From: Allomesorhizobium camelthorni
GTDB lineage: Bacteria > Pseudomonadota > Alphaproteobacteria > Rhizobiales > Rhizobiaceae
Assembly (NCBI RefSeq): GCF_011045125.1
Contig: NZ_JAAKZF010000002.1
Coordinates: forward strand, 124,001 to 188,000
DNA: 64,000 nucleotides
Direction of reading: 5' to 3'
Position numbers and translations under genes: made by a program
Notes under the pieces: generated by a model
Databases searched by the model: none
Seen by the model: only the letters and a program-made list of their open reading frames with translations
What the model was told of the DNA's origin: nothing
Shown here: positions 16,663-24,759 of the stretch, in pieces
How positions within the stretch are numbered: the stretch's first letter is position 1
Layout: every line of letters begins with the position of its first letter

Positions 16663-17131
16663 CAATATCGGGCGGCGCTTTCCTTCAAGGCGTTCTTGGC
16701 TGCAACTTTTCGGGATCATGCGCCAGCATTTGCCTGCTATGACCGCGCTTGCTGGTCGTCAGGGTCGACGGCTCCGATGCGCCGATCGTCCTCGTCAACA
16801 AGGACAATATCCCGATACCCAACGCCGCTGTTGGGATATGATGCCAGAGATGGATTTCGGGCCGCTACTTTACGGCAAAGACCGCGCTCGTCCGGCTACG
16901 GAAGAACACGGCTTTGCCAACAAACGCATGGCCTTTCGCGACACAGACGCTGCGAAAGTAAACAGCTCCGGTACGCGAGACCTGATCCGGAGCGGTGGGG
17001 CGGCTGCGAATGACCGCCCTTGAATCCGTTCTATCCGGACATTGTTACTGCGCGGTTATCGAGAGCTTAAGCAAACCTAAATTTGCAACGAATTTGGCCG
17101 GTTGACCGAAGAATCTTGCAGCCGGCGAAGA
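16663..17131. other. 470-base gap with possible gene remnants
   Basis: No intact gene was recognised. In one plus-strand frame two short stretches have protein-like composition (LLVVRVDGSDAPIVLVNKDN near 16750-16837, then ISGRYFTAKTALVRLRKNT near 16857-16970), each ended by a stop. They could be debris of a decayed gene. The last 100 bases are richer in A and T and adjoin the 3' end of the converging mmsB. Confidence 0.3.
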
Positions 17132-18019
17132 TCAGGCGGAATCGCCGCGCAGGAATTTTATGATGCCGGAAAAATCCGCGCCGCCATGGCCCTGCGCGTT
17201 GAACAGCGCATAGAGCTGGGCGGCTTCGGCGCCGAGCGGCGTCACGGCGCCGGATTGCTGCGCGGCCTCCTGCGCCAGCTTCAGATCCTTCAGCATCAGA
17301 GCCGCGGCGAAGCCGGGCTGGTAGTCGCGATTGGCCGGGGAGGTGGGCACAGGGCCGGGAACCGGGCAGTAGGTCGTCAGCGACCAGCACTGGCCGGACG
17401 AGGTGGAAGCCACGTCGAACAGCGCCTGATGCGACAGGCCGAGCTTCTCGGCCAGCACAAAGGCTTCGGAAACGCCGATCATCGAGACGCCGAGGATCAA
17501 ATTGTTGCAAATCTTCGCCGCCTGGCCGGCGCCCGCGTCGCCGCAGTGGACGATGCGCCCGGCCATCGGCTTCAACACCGGCTCGGCCTTGACGAAAGCC
17601 TCCTTCGAGCCGCCGGCCATGAAGGTGAGGGTGCCTGCGGCAGCCCCGCCGGTGCCGCCCGAAACGGGCGCGTCGATCGACAACAGGCCGTGCCTGGCGG
17701 CGATCGCATGCGCCTTGCGCGCCGAATCGACATCGATGGTCGATGAGTCGATGAACAGGGTTCCCTTGGCAGCCTTGGGTGCGATGTCCTCATAGACCGA
17801 CAGCACATGCTTGCCGGCCGGAAGCATGGTGATGACGATCTCGGCGTCCTTTGCCGCGGCAACGCCGTTCGCCATGACGACCACGCCGTTGTCGCGCGCC
17901 GTTTTTAGGTTCTCAGGGACAAGGTCGAAACCGTGAACCGTATGCCCGGCCTTGACCAGATTTGCGGCCATCGGGTTGCCCATATTGCCCAGGCCTATGA
18001 AGCCGATCGTCGTCATCAT
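17132..18019 (-). CDS. mmsB: 3-hydroxyisobutyrate dehydrogenase
   Basis: A 295-residue beta-hydroxyacid dehydrogenase. The Rossmann motif is IGFIGLGNMGNPMAANL, the substrate segment is DAPVSGGTGGAAAGTLTFM, and the catalytic lysine is Lys169 in GAGQAAKICNN. It oxidises 3-hydroxyisobutyrate to methylmalonate semialdehyde with NAD in valine catabolism. It lies 22 bases downstream of an acyl-CoA dehydrogenase gene in the same direction, and the two enzymes belong to the same pathway. Confidence 0.9.
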   Translation of the reverse strand: MMTTIGFIGLGNMGNPMAANLVKAGHTVHGFDLVPENLKTARDNGVVVMANGVAAAKDAEIVITMLPAGKHVLSVYEDIAPKAAKGTLFIDSSTIDVDSARKAHAIAARHGLLSIDAPVSGGTGGAAAGTLTFMAGGSKEAFVKAEPVLKPMAGRIVHCGDAGAGQAAKICNNLILGVSMIGVSEAFVLAEKLGLSHQALFDVASTSSGQCWSLTTYCPVPGPVPTSPANRDYQPGFAAALMLKDLKLAQEAAQQSGAVTPLGAEAAQLYALFNAQGHGGADFSGIIKFLRGDSA

Positions 18020-18041
18020 TTCTCTCCCGATATTTTCTGGT

Positions 18042-19217
18042 TCAGCGCCCGACCAGCGAGCGCGCGATGATGACGCGCATGATCTCGTTGGTGCCTTCGA
18101 GGATCTGGTGGACTCTCAGGTCGCGCACCAGCTTCTCGATGCCGTAGTCGTGCAGATAGCCGTAGCCGCCATGCAGTTGCAGCGCGTCGTTGGCGACGTT
18201 GAAGCCGGTGTCGGTGACCAAGCGCTTGGCCATCGCCGACCATTTGCCGGCGTCCGGCGCTTTGCGGTCGAGCTTCGAGGCGGCTGTGTAGAGGAAAATC
18301 CGCGCTGCCTGCAATTCCGTTTCCATGTCGGCGAGCTTGAACTGCAGCGCCTGAAACTGGTTGATCGGCTTGCCGAAAGCCTTGCGTTCGGCGGTATAGG
18401 CGATCGCCTTGTCGAGCGCCGATTGCGCGCCGCCGAGCGAGCAGGCGGCGATGTTCAGCCGGCCGCCGTCGAGGCCGGCCATGGCGATGCCGAAGCCCGC
18501 GCCTTCGCCCGACAAAAGGTTCACGGCTGGTACCTTGCAGTCCTCGAAAATCACCTGTCGGGTCGACTGCATGTGCCAGCCCATCTTGTTTTCGAGCGCG
18601 CCGAACGACAGGCCCGGCGCATCCTTCGGGATGACGAGCGTCGAGATACCCTTCGGACCCTCCTCGCCGGTGCGCACCATGGTCACGTAGACGTCGCTGT
18701 CGCCGGCGCCCGAAATGAACTGCTTAGCGCCGTTCACGACATAGTCACCGCCATTGCCGGGGCTGCGTACAGCCCTTGTCTTCAATGCCGCTGCATCCGA
18801 ACCTGAGCCAGGTTCGGTTAGGCAATAGCTGCCCAGCCATTCCATCGAGGTCAGTTTGGGAAGGAGCCGCTGGCGCTGTTCCTCGCTGCCGAATTTGTCG
18901 ATCATCCACGACGCCATGTTGTGGATCGAGATGAACGAGGCGAAGCCGGGGCAGGCGCGCGACAGGGCTTCGAAGATCAGCACGGCGTCGAGGCGGCCAA
19001 GGCCTGAGCCGCCGACGTCCTCTGCTATGTAGATGCCGCCAATTCCCAGCGGGCCAGTCTCGCGGATCACGTCGCTCGGAAAATGATGATTCCGGTCCCA
19101 TTCGAGCGCATTGGGGGCGACGCGATCGGCAGCGAAAGTCTCCGCCATATGCTGGATAGCGCGCTGATCCTCGTTCAAGTCGAACTGGCCGGCGGTCGGG
19201 CCCACAGCGGCGTCCAT
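18042..19217 (-). CDS. acyl-CoA dehydrogenase, probably isobutyryl-CoA dehydrogenase
   Basis: A 391-residue FAD-dependent acyl-CoA dehydrogenase (YCLTEPGSGSDAAALKT, GGYGYLHDYGIEKLVRDLRV, HQILEGTNEIMRVIIAR). The pairing with mmsB and the ACAD8-like motifs point to isobutyryl-CoA oxidation to methacrylyl-CoA in valine breakdown. A 2-methyl-branched or short-chain substrate cannot be excluded. The enoyl-CoA hydratase and hydroxyisobutyryl-CoA hydrolase of the pathway are not in the window. Confidence 0.85.
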   Translation of the reverse strand: MDAAVGPTAGQFDLNEDQRAIQHMAETFAADRVAPNALEWDRNHHFPSDVIRETGPLGIGGIYIAEDVGGSGLGRLDAVLIFEALSRACPGFASFISIHNMASWMIDKFGSEEQRQRLLPKLTSMEWLGSYCLTEPGSGSDAAALKTRAVRSPGNGGDYVVNGAKQFISGAGDSDVYVTMVRTGEEGPKGISTLVIPKDAPGLSFGALENKMGWHMQSTRQVIFEDCKVPAVNLLSGEGAGFGIAMAGLDGGRLNIAACSLGGAQSALDKAIAYTAERKAFGKPINQFQALQFKLADMETELQAARIFLYTAASKLDRKAPDAGKWSAMAKRLVTDTGFNVANDALQLHGGYGYLHDYGIEKLVRDLRVHQILEGTNEIMRVIIARSLVGR

Positions 19218-19392
19218 GGCGTCCTCCCTGACGTTTTTGGCTATGCGTGAAGCTCAATCTAGACCAATGATGCGCCCGCGCAACCCGCTCCCGTGCGGAG
19301 CCGATGTGCATGAAAACGCTTCCGGAGACCCGGCGTGACGACAATTTTCGATGAACTGCTCCGGACTTCCCGCGGGGGCGGATACTGACCAT

Positions 19393-20862
19393 ATGGCCAA
19401 GGCGATCATGCTGCAGGGCACGGGTTCGGATGTCGGCAAGACGGTGCTTGTCGCAGGCCTGTGCCGCGCCGCCAGGAATCGCGGGCTGAAGGTGCGGCCG
19501 TTCAAACCGCAGAACATGTCGAACAACGCCGCCGTGGCGGATATTCCGGGCGAGCCGGGCGGCGGCGAGATCGGCCGCGCGCAATGGCTGCAGGCGATTG
19601 CCTGCGGCGTCGCGCCGTCGATCCACATGAACCCGGTGTTGCTCAAGCCGCAAAGCGATGTCGGCGCGCAGGTGATCGTGCAGGGCAAGGTGTTCGGAGA
19701 GGCGCGGGCGCGAGATTACCAGGCGCTCAAGAGCCGGCTGTTCGACGCTGTGCTCGATTCCTGGGCCAAGGTCGGGGAGGGTGCCGACCTGGTCATCGTC
19801 GAAGGGGCGGGGTCTCCCGCCGAGATCAATCTCCGGCCGCGCGACATCGCCAATATGGGCTTTGCAACGCGGGCGGATGTGCCGGTCGTGCTGATCGGCG
19901 ACATCGACCGCGGCGGCGTCATCGCCTCGGTCGCCGGCACGCACCTGATCCTGCCCGAAGAAGACCGGCGCATGATCGTCGGTTACCTCATCAACAAGTT
20001 TCGCGGCGATGTCACGCTGTTCGATGACGGCATCGCCGCGATCGAAAAATTCACCGGCTGGCGCTGTTTTGGTGTGGTGCCGTGGCTGAAGGCGGCGGCG
20101 ATGCTGCCCTCCGAAGATTCGGTCGTTCTGGAGCGGCTGGCGGCAGGCGAGCGCCGCGCGCTCAAGGTGGCAGTGCCGGTGCTCGGGCGAATTGCCAATT
20201 TCGACGATCTCGACCCGCTGCGCGCCGAACCGCAGGTGGAGGTTATGTTCGTACGACCCGGCGAGCGGCTGCCGCAGGATGCCGGGCTGGTGGTCATTCC
20301 CGGCTCGAAATCGACGATCGGCGATCTCATGAAATTCCGCGAAAACGGCTGGGATCGCGACCTTCTCGAACACAGGCGGCGCGGAGGCCATGTCGTTGGC
20401 CTCTGCGGCGGCTATCAGATGCTGGGCAGGATTGTGCGGGATCCGGACGGCATCGAAGGAAATGTGAAAGAGGCGGAAGGGCTCGGCCTTCTCGACATCG
20501 AGACGGTGATGGAGCCGGAAAAAACGGTGCGCAACGTGACCGCGCATTCGACGCATTTCGGCGTGCCGCTGGAAGGTTACGAGATCCATCTCGGCAGGAC
20601 TACGGGTCCGGACTGTATGCGGCCGGCGGCCATCATCGACGGCGCCGAGGATGGCGCGACATCGGCGGACGGCAGGGTCTTCGGCACTTACATGCACGGG
20701 CTGTTCGGGGCCGACCGGTTTCGCGCTCGCTTTCTGGAAAGCCTCGGCGTCAAGGGCGGCGGCGTCGACTACCGCGCGGAGGTCGAGCGGGCGCTGGACG
20801 AAATCGCCGCGCAGCTTGAAACGCATCTCGACTGCGACGCGATCTTCGCCGCGGCGCGCTGA
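19393..20862 (+). CDS. cobQ: cobyric acid synthase
   Basis: A 489-residue enzyme that amidates adenosylcobyrinic acid a,c-diamide at four side chains during cobalamin synthesis. The N-terminal ATP-binding domain is seen in KAIMLQGTGSDVGKTVLVAG and FKPQNMSNNAAV. The C-terminal class I glutamine amidotransferase-like domain has its catalytic Cys in GGHVVGLCGGYQMLG and a downstream His in TYMHGLFG. The ATG at 19393 matches the family start. No B12-riboswitch box was recognised upstream. It stands alone, convergent with a cupin gene. Confidence 0.92.
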   Translation: MAKAIMLQGTGSDVGKTVLVAGLCRAARNRGLKVRPFKPQNMSNNAAVADIPGEPGGGEIGRAQWLQAIACGVAPSIHMNPVLLKPQSDVGAQVIVQGKVFGEARARDYQALKSRLFDAVLDSWAKVGEGADLVIVEGAGSPAEINLRPRDIANMGFATRADVPVVLIGDIDRGGVIASVAGTHLILPEEDRRMIVGYLINKFRGDVTLFDDGIAAIEKFTGWRCFGVVPWLKAAAMLPSEDSVVLERLAAGERRALKVAVPVLGRIANFDDLDPLRAEPQVEVMFVRPGERLPQDAGLVVIPGSKSTIGDLMKFRENGWDRDLLEHRRRGGHVVGLCGGYQMLGRIVRDPDGIEGNVKEAEGLGLLDIETVMEPEKTVRNVTAHSTHFGVPLEGYEIHLGRTTGPDCMRPAAIIDGAEDGATSADGRVFGTYMHGLFGADRFRARFLESLGVKGGGVDYRAEVERALDEIAAQLETHLDCDAIFAAAR

Positions 20863-20875
20863 TTGGCTGCAACGC

Positions 20876-21286
20876 TCAACTGTTCTCCTCGAACCATTTT
20901 ACGATCGCCGGCATTTTCGGCTCGAAGCCGCCGGGAATGAAAACGTTGAACAGGCCGGCGAGGGCGCTTGTCCTGTTTGCGAAATCGTGCGTGATGCCGG
21001 CCGGGATGACGATGCAGCTCCCGGCTGGCGCGTCGATCCACTTGTCGCCGACCAACAGCGACGGCCTTCCCTCAATCACAAAGAAAATCTCGTCGTTCTC
21101 TTCGTGAGAATGGGCGCCTGGACCATCGCTGCCCGGTTGCAGCCACCATTCGGAGACTGAATAGCGGTTCGCGGTCTCTTTGCCGTCGGCCTTGAAGACG
21201 GCGCGCATGGTCGGCATCCGGTAAATGCGGCCTTCGCCCGGAGGGTGCACGATAGGCAGTCGCGCCTTGTGCTGGTCGTCGCCCAC
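20876..21286 (-). CDS. cupin-domain protein
   Basis: A 136-residue single-domain cupin. Metal-binding motif 1 is GAHSHEENDEIFFVIEG, and motif 2 (PAGSCIVIPAGITHDFAN) carries the second histidine. The substrate is unknown. It lies 11 bases downstream of a VOC-family gene, and an AraC-type regulator follows in the same orientation further upstream, which suggests a small unit for one small-molecule response. Confidence 0.8.
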   Translation of the reverse strand: MGDDQHKARLPIVHPPGEGRIYRMPTMRAVFKADGKETANRYSVSEWWLQPGSDGPGAHSHEENDEIFFVIEGRPSLLVGDKWIDAPAGSCIVIPAGITHDFANRTSALAGLFNVFIPGGFEPKMPAIVKWFEENS

Positions 21287-21297
21287 CCCAACGCTCC

Positions 21298-21726
21298 TCA
21301 GGTCATCGCCGGTTCGTTCGCCTTCGGCCAGTAAGTGCCGAAAGACCAGACATTGCCTTCCGGATCGGCGCAGACGAAGTCGCGGCTGCCCCAGTCGCGA
21401 TTGGTCGGCTCTTCCAGGATCTTCGCGCCCGCCGCCTTGGCGCGCGCATAGGTTTCGTCGGGGTCGTCGATGGCGACATAGATAGACTTGCCGCCCTGGG
21501 AGCCCGGTCCGCCGACCATCCTGCCGTATTCGTCGTCGCGCACATTGCCGAGCATGATCATCGAGGAGCCAAAGGCCAGTTGCGCATGCTGGATTACTCC
21601 GTCGGCGTCGGCGTATCTGGCATGGACGGTGAAGCCGAAGGCCTTCGCAAGCCAGTCGATCATCCTGGCTGCGTCCTGGTAGCGGAAAGTCGCGTATATG
21701 CGTGGTGCTTCGATATTTTCGGGCAT
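21298..21726 (-). CDS. VOC-family (glyoxalase/bleomycin resistance-like) protein
   Basis: A protein of about 142 residues with the beta-alpha-beta-beta-beta VOC fold (RIYATFRYQDAARMIDWLAKAFGF, ARAKAAGAKILEEPTNRDWGSRDFVCADPEGNVWSFGTY). The C-terminal PEGNVWSFGTY is typical of the PhnB/YdfR-like subgroup. AAGGA lies 7 bases before the ATG at 21726, so this start is preferred to the one five codons upstream. Specific activity is unknown. Confidence 0.8.
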   Translation of the reverse strand: MPENIEAPRIYATFRYQDAARMIDWLAKAFGFTVHARYADADGVIQHAQLAFGSSMIMLGNVRDDEYGRMVGGPGSQGGKSIYVAIDDPDETYARAKAAGAKILEEPTNRDWGSRDFVCADPEGNVWSFGTYWPKANEPAMT

Positions 21727-21809
21727 CGTGACATCCTTCATGTGGATTGGTTGCGATCGGCCCAGATTGTCAGCCGGTCGCCCGGCGGTCTTGAAGAAAT
21801 GTTACCGCA

Positions 21810-22646
21810 TCAGGCGATTTGCGCCTGCCATGATGCCGGCGTTGCGCCAGCCATCTCGCGAAACTCCCGCGCCAGATGCGCCTGGTCAGAGTAGCCGCAT
21901 TCAGCGGCGATGCCGGCCCAGCCGTCGGTTCCGGCCTGGCTGAGCGTCAGCGCGCGGTTGAAACGGACGATGCGGGCAAATGTCTTTGGCCCGACGCCGG
22001 TCTCGGCGGCAAATCGTCCAGCAAGGTGCTTGCGGCTCCAGCCGATATTCCTGGCGATGGCGGCCACGGGCATGCGGCCGCCGCTGGAAAGGAGGTTACC
22101 GTATGCCCAGGCCACTTCGGGTTTAGTTGGCGGCGCTGCGGCGATACGGGCTTCGACGAAACGCTCGGCAAGATTGAGGCGTCGATGCCAGTCGCGTTCG
22201 TTCGCCAGTCTTTCGCGCAACGCCAGTCCGTCCGCGCCAAGCACATCATCGAGCGTCACCATACGATCGGTGAGTTCGGTCATAGGCATCCGGAAAAAAC
22301 GGCGCGCTCCGAGCGGGGTGAAATCGATCTGGACGCAGCTTGCTGTTCCGAACGAATCGATCACCACCGGTCCGGCAAAGAGGCCGGCCGCAAAGCTGCC
22401 GAAACGTTCGTTGTCGCCGGGCGCACGGCCGAGCCCAATCGCAAACGAGCCGCTGAAATTGATGACGAGCGGTACAACCAGCGATGCGGCCTCGACCTGG
22501 CGGAAATGGCCGACGGCCACTTCGCGATAGCCGGTTATGCGCGAGACTATCCCGTCCAGCCTCGGGCATGGCGCACGCTGCACCATCTCGTACTGGCCGG
22601 CAGGTGGCGGCGCGGGTGTCGGCGGGGCGTCAGGCTCGGCGATCAT
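21810..22646 (-). CDS. AraC-family transcriptional regulator
   Basis: A 278-residue regulator. The C-terminal double helix-turn-helix is visible as MPVAAIARNIGWSRKHLAGRFAAETGVGPKTFARI and GIAAECGYSDQAHLAREFREMAG. The N-terminal domain of about 170 residues is an unnamed effector region (VPLVINFSGSFAIGLG). It is oriented toward the VOC and cupin genes, 83 bases upstream, and may control them. Confidence 0.85.
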   Translation of the reverse strand: MIAEPDAPPTPAPPPAGQYEMVQRAPCPRLDGIVSRITGYREVAVGHFRQVEAASLVVPLVINFSGSFAIGLGRAPGDNERFGSFAAGLFAGPVVIDSFGTASCVQIDFTPLGARRFFRMPMTELTDRMVTLDDVLGADGLALRERLANERDWHRRLNLAERFVEARIAAAPPTKPEVAWAYGNLLSSGGRMPVAAIARNIGWSRKHLAGRFAAETGVGPKTFARIVRFNRALTLSQAGTDGWAGIAAECGYSDQAHLAREFREMAGATPASWQAQIA

Positions 22647-22688
22647 TTGCGGCCTCCACTACCAGCCTAGCAAGGCCGGGAATGTCCG

Positions 22689-23474
22689 TCAAAAACCCAG
22701 CATCGTGCGCAGCGGATGTGCGGGATCCATCATCAGCCGCGCGGCGAGCGCAATGCAGGTGATCACCAGCAGTGGCTTGATCAGCTTCGCGCCATTGCGG
22801 ATTGCCAGCCCAGCGCCGACACGGGCGCCGAGAAACTGCACCACGCCCATCATCAGCCCGATCTTCCATGATACCGCGCCGACGAAGGCGAAAGCGGCGA
22901 AACCGCCGATATTGGAGGCGAAGTTGAGCAGCTTGGTATGGGCGGTCGCCTTCAGCACGCCATATCCGGCGAGCGCGACGAAAGCGAGCATGAAGAACGA
23001 GCCGGTGCCCGGACCGAAGACACCGTCGTAAAAACCGATCACCGGCACGACCAGTAGCCCGAACAGGAACGGCGACAGGCGCTGGGCACGATCGATGTCG
23101 TCCATGTTCGGTTTCAGGGCGAAGTAGAGCGCAATGGCGACCAGCACGAAAGGCAGGGCGATACGCAGCAATTCGCCGGGCAGGATTGTTGCCAGAAGCG
23201 CGCCTGCAACGCCTCCGCAGAGGGACAGAAGCGCCGAAGGCAGTTGCCTGCGCAGGTTGACATGCCCTTTGGAGGCATAGGCGATCGTCGCCGAGCCCGA
23301 GCCGAACAGTCCTTGCAGCTTGTTGGTGCCGAGCGCCTCGACCGGCGAAAGGCCGGCGAGCAGGAGCGCCGGCACGGCAATCAGGCCGCCGCCCCCGGCG
23401 ATCGAATCGATGAAGCCGGCGAAGAAGGCCGCGAAGGCGAGCAGGGCAATGGTCTCGGTGGCCAGATCGAACAT
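22689..23474 (-). CDS. TauE/SafE (TSUP) family membrane exporter
   Basis: A 261-residue polytopic membrane protein. The family motif FFAGFIDSIAGGGGLIAVPALL is in the first helix pair, and PVIGFYDGVFGPGTGSFFMLAF is the matching repeat in the second half. TSUP proteins are proposed exporters of sulfite, sulfoacetate or similar organosulfur anions. The ATG at 23474 starts the first helix. A longer reading to 23561 adds a non-membrane leader and is less likely. It is divergent from the terB-like gene. Confidence 0.85.
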   Translation of the reverse strand: MFDLATETIALLAFAAFFAGFIDSIAGGGGLIAVPALLLAGLSPVEALGTNKLQGLFGSGSATIAYASKGHVNLRRQLPSALLSLCGGVAGALLATILPGELLRIALPFVLVAIALYFALKPNMDDIDRAQRLSPFLFGLLVVPVIGFYDGVFGPGTGSFFMLAFVALAGYGVLKATAHTKLLNFASNIGGFAAFAFVGAVSWKIGLMMGVVQFLGARVGAGLAIRNGAKLIKPLLVITCIALAARLMMDPAHPLRTMLGF

Positions 23475-23599
23475 GTTGTGCGGGGAACGCTTGGCCGGAG
23501 GGCCGTGAAAAATATGCTGCGTTCGACCACACGCGGCCAGTTTGCGCAAGTTGCGTTTCACGCTACGTAGTCTGCATGGCGCGCGAGAAGGAAAATTCG

Positions 23600-24028
23600 A
23601 TGGCGACAGGAGTGCTGGCCCGCATACGGACGCTGTTTGACGGTGACCCCGGCGTTCGCAAGGTGGCGGACGATCCGGTCCTGTCGGCCGAACTCCTGCT
23701 TTTGTTCCGCATGATCCTCGCGGACGGGACGGTCAGCGACAGCGAGATGGATACCTTCCGCCGCATCTGCCGTGAGGCGTTCGGGATCAGCGACGAGAGC
23801 CTCGACGGCGTCGTCGAATATCTGAATGATTTCGGCTACGAGACCAGCGGCGCGCAGGCGCTGGCGCTGTTCGGCGAACTTGATGTCGAGCGCCGCAAAT
23901 TGCTCGCGCGCCACATGGCCGAGATCGCCAAGGCGGATTCCGAGCTCGCCGAAAACGAAGTGCGGCTGCTCCGCCGGACGCTCGACATTCTGGGCATCAG
24001 CCCGGTGGACGTTGTGAAGCCGCAGTAG
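23600..24028 (+). CDS. TerB-family (tellurite-resistance-like) protein
   Basis: A protein of about 142 residues, all helical, with TerB/DjlA-type acidic motifs (LLLLFRMILADGTVSDSEMDTF and MAEIAKADSELAENEVRLLRRTLDILGI), in which paired D/E residues probably bind metal. AAGGA sits 7 bases before the ATG at 23600. An alternative ATG lies 24 bases upstream. Such stand-alone TerB proteins are common and do not by themselves mean tellurite resistance. Confidence 0.8.
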   Translation: MATGVLARIRTLFDGDPGVRKVADDPVLSAELLLLFRMILADGTVSDSEMDTFRRICREAFGISDESLDGVVEYLNDFGYETSGAQALALFGELDVERRKLLARHMAEIAKADSELAENEVRLLRRTLDILGISPVDVVKPQ

Positions 24029-24041
24029 CGACCTGCTGCTG

Positions 24042-24752
24042 TCAGGCTTGCGGGCGGCCGGCAATGAGGTCTAGCACTTCCAAAGTGGTGCGGACGTCAC
24101 CGAAGGTGCGGTAGATATTGTAGAGCGTCGCGTTGTGGTCTTCGTCGCGCCTTGCCGCGTTGGCATCCGCGACCATGATGACGCGCAATCCCAAGGCATT
24201 CGCGTCCCGAGCCGAAGATTCGCAGCAGATGTTGGTCACCGTCCCGGTAACGATCACCGTGTCGATCCCGCGCGCCTCCAGCCGCGACGGCAGGGCGGAT
24301 GATCCCGGAAAGAAAGCGCTGAACTGCCGTTTCTCGACCAGCATGTCGGCCTCATGAACTCTGCATGCCGGCCATATCCGATCCTTCAGAGGACCGCTGC
24401 CGCCAGAAAACCGATACAATTCCGCGATCTCTTCGCCAAAGAATTCTCCTGCCAAAGCGGGATGGCGTTGTTCCGAAGCGGGGACAGTCCAGGCGACCGT
24501 CCCTCCGGTTGCGCGCAGGCCGTTTGCAAGCTTGGCGATGTTAGGCACGATGCCGCGGCAATAGGCATTTTGCGCCACGAAGAACTTCACCATGTCGATA
24601 ACCACCAACGCGGTTCGGGTCGGAACAAGGTGCTGAAATGCGTGCCGTTTTCCGCGGCGTTCCTCTTGCCTAGCATATTCCCTCGGCTCGATGCGCCACC
24701 GGTGCAATTTGGCTTCGGCGCCTTCGCCTTCTGAACGACTTGTCTTCTCCAT
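24042..24752 (-). CDS. isochorismatase-family cysteine hydrolase
   Basis: A 236-residue alpha/beta hydrolase of the isochorismatase superfamily. The Asp (TALVVIDMVKFF) and Cys (TGTVTNICCESSARDA) of the catalytic triad are visible, with a Lys expected in LVEKRQFSAFF. The family includes nicotinamidases, N-carbamoylsarcosine amidases and ureidoacrylate hydrolases, and the substrate here is unknown. The ATG at 24752 lies 7 bases after the stop of the ABC ATPase gene, so it is the last gene of the transporter operon and probably acts on the imported compound or its product. Confidence 0.85.
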   Translation of the reverse strand: MEKTSRSEGEGAEAKLHRWRIEPREYARQEERRGKRHAFQHLVPTRTALVVIDMVKFFVAQNAYCRGIVPNIAKLANGLRATGGTVAWTVPASEQRHPALAGEFFGEEIAELYRFSGGSGPLKDRIWPACRVHEADMLVEKRQFSAFFPGSSALPSRLEARGIDTVIVTGTVTNICCESSARDANALGLRVIMVADANAARRDEDHNATLYNIYRTFGDVRTTLEVLDLIAGRPQA

Positions 24753-24759
24753 CGGCTGC

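Noticed and set aside
19218-19392. Cobalamin riboswitch before cobQ
   Set aside because: No B12 box or matching stem pattern could be recognised in the 175 bases, and cobQ follows a divergent gene closely.
18745-20826. Very long minus-strand open frame opposite cobQ
   Set aside because: It is antisense to a clear cobQ and partly to the acyl-CoA dehydrogenase gene. The translation is Arg/His/Asp-rich with no family motif, the usual GC-rich shadow.
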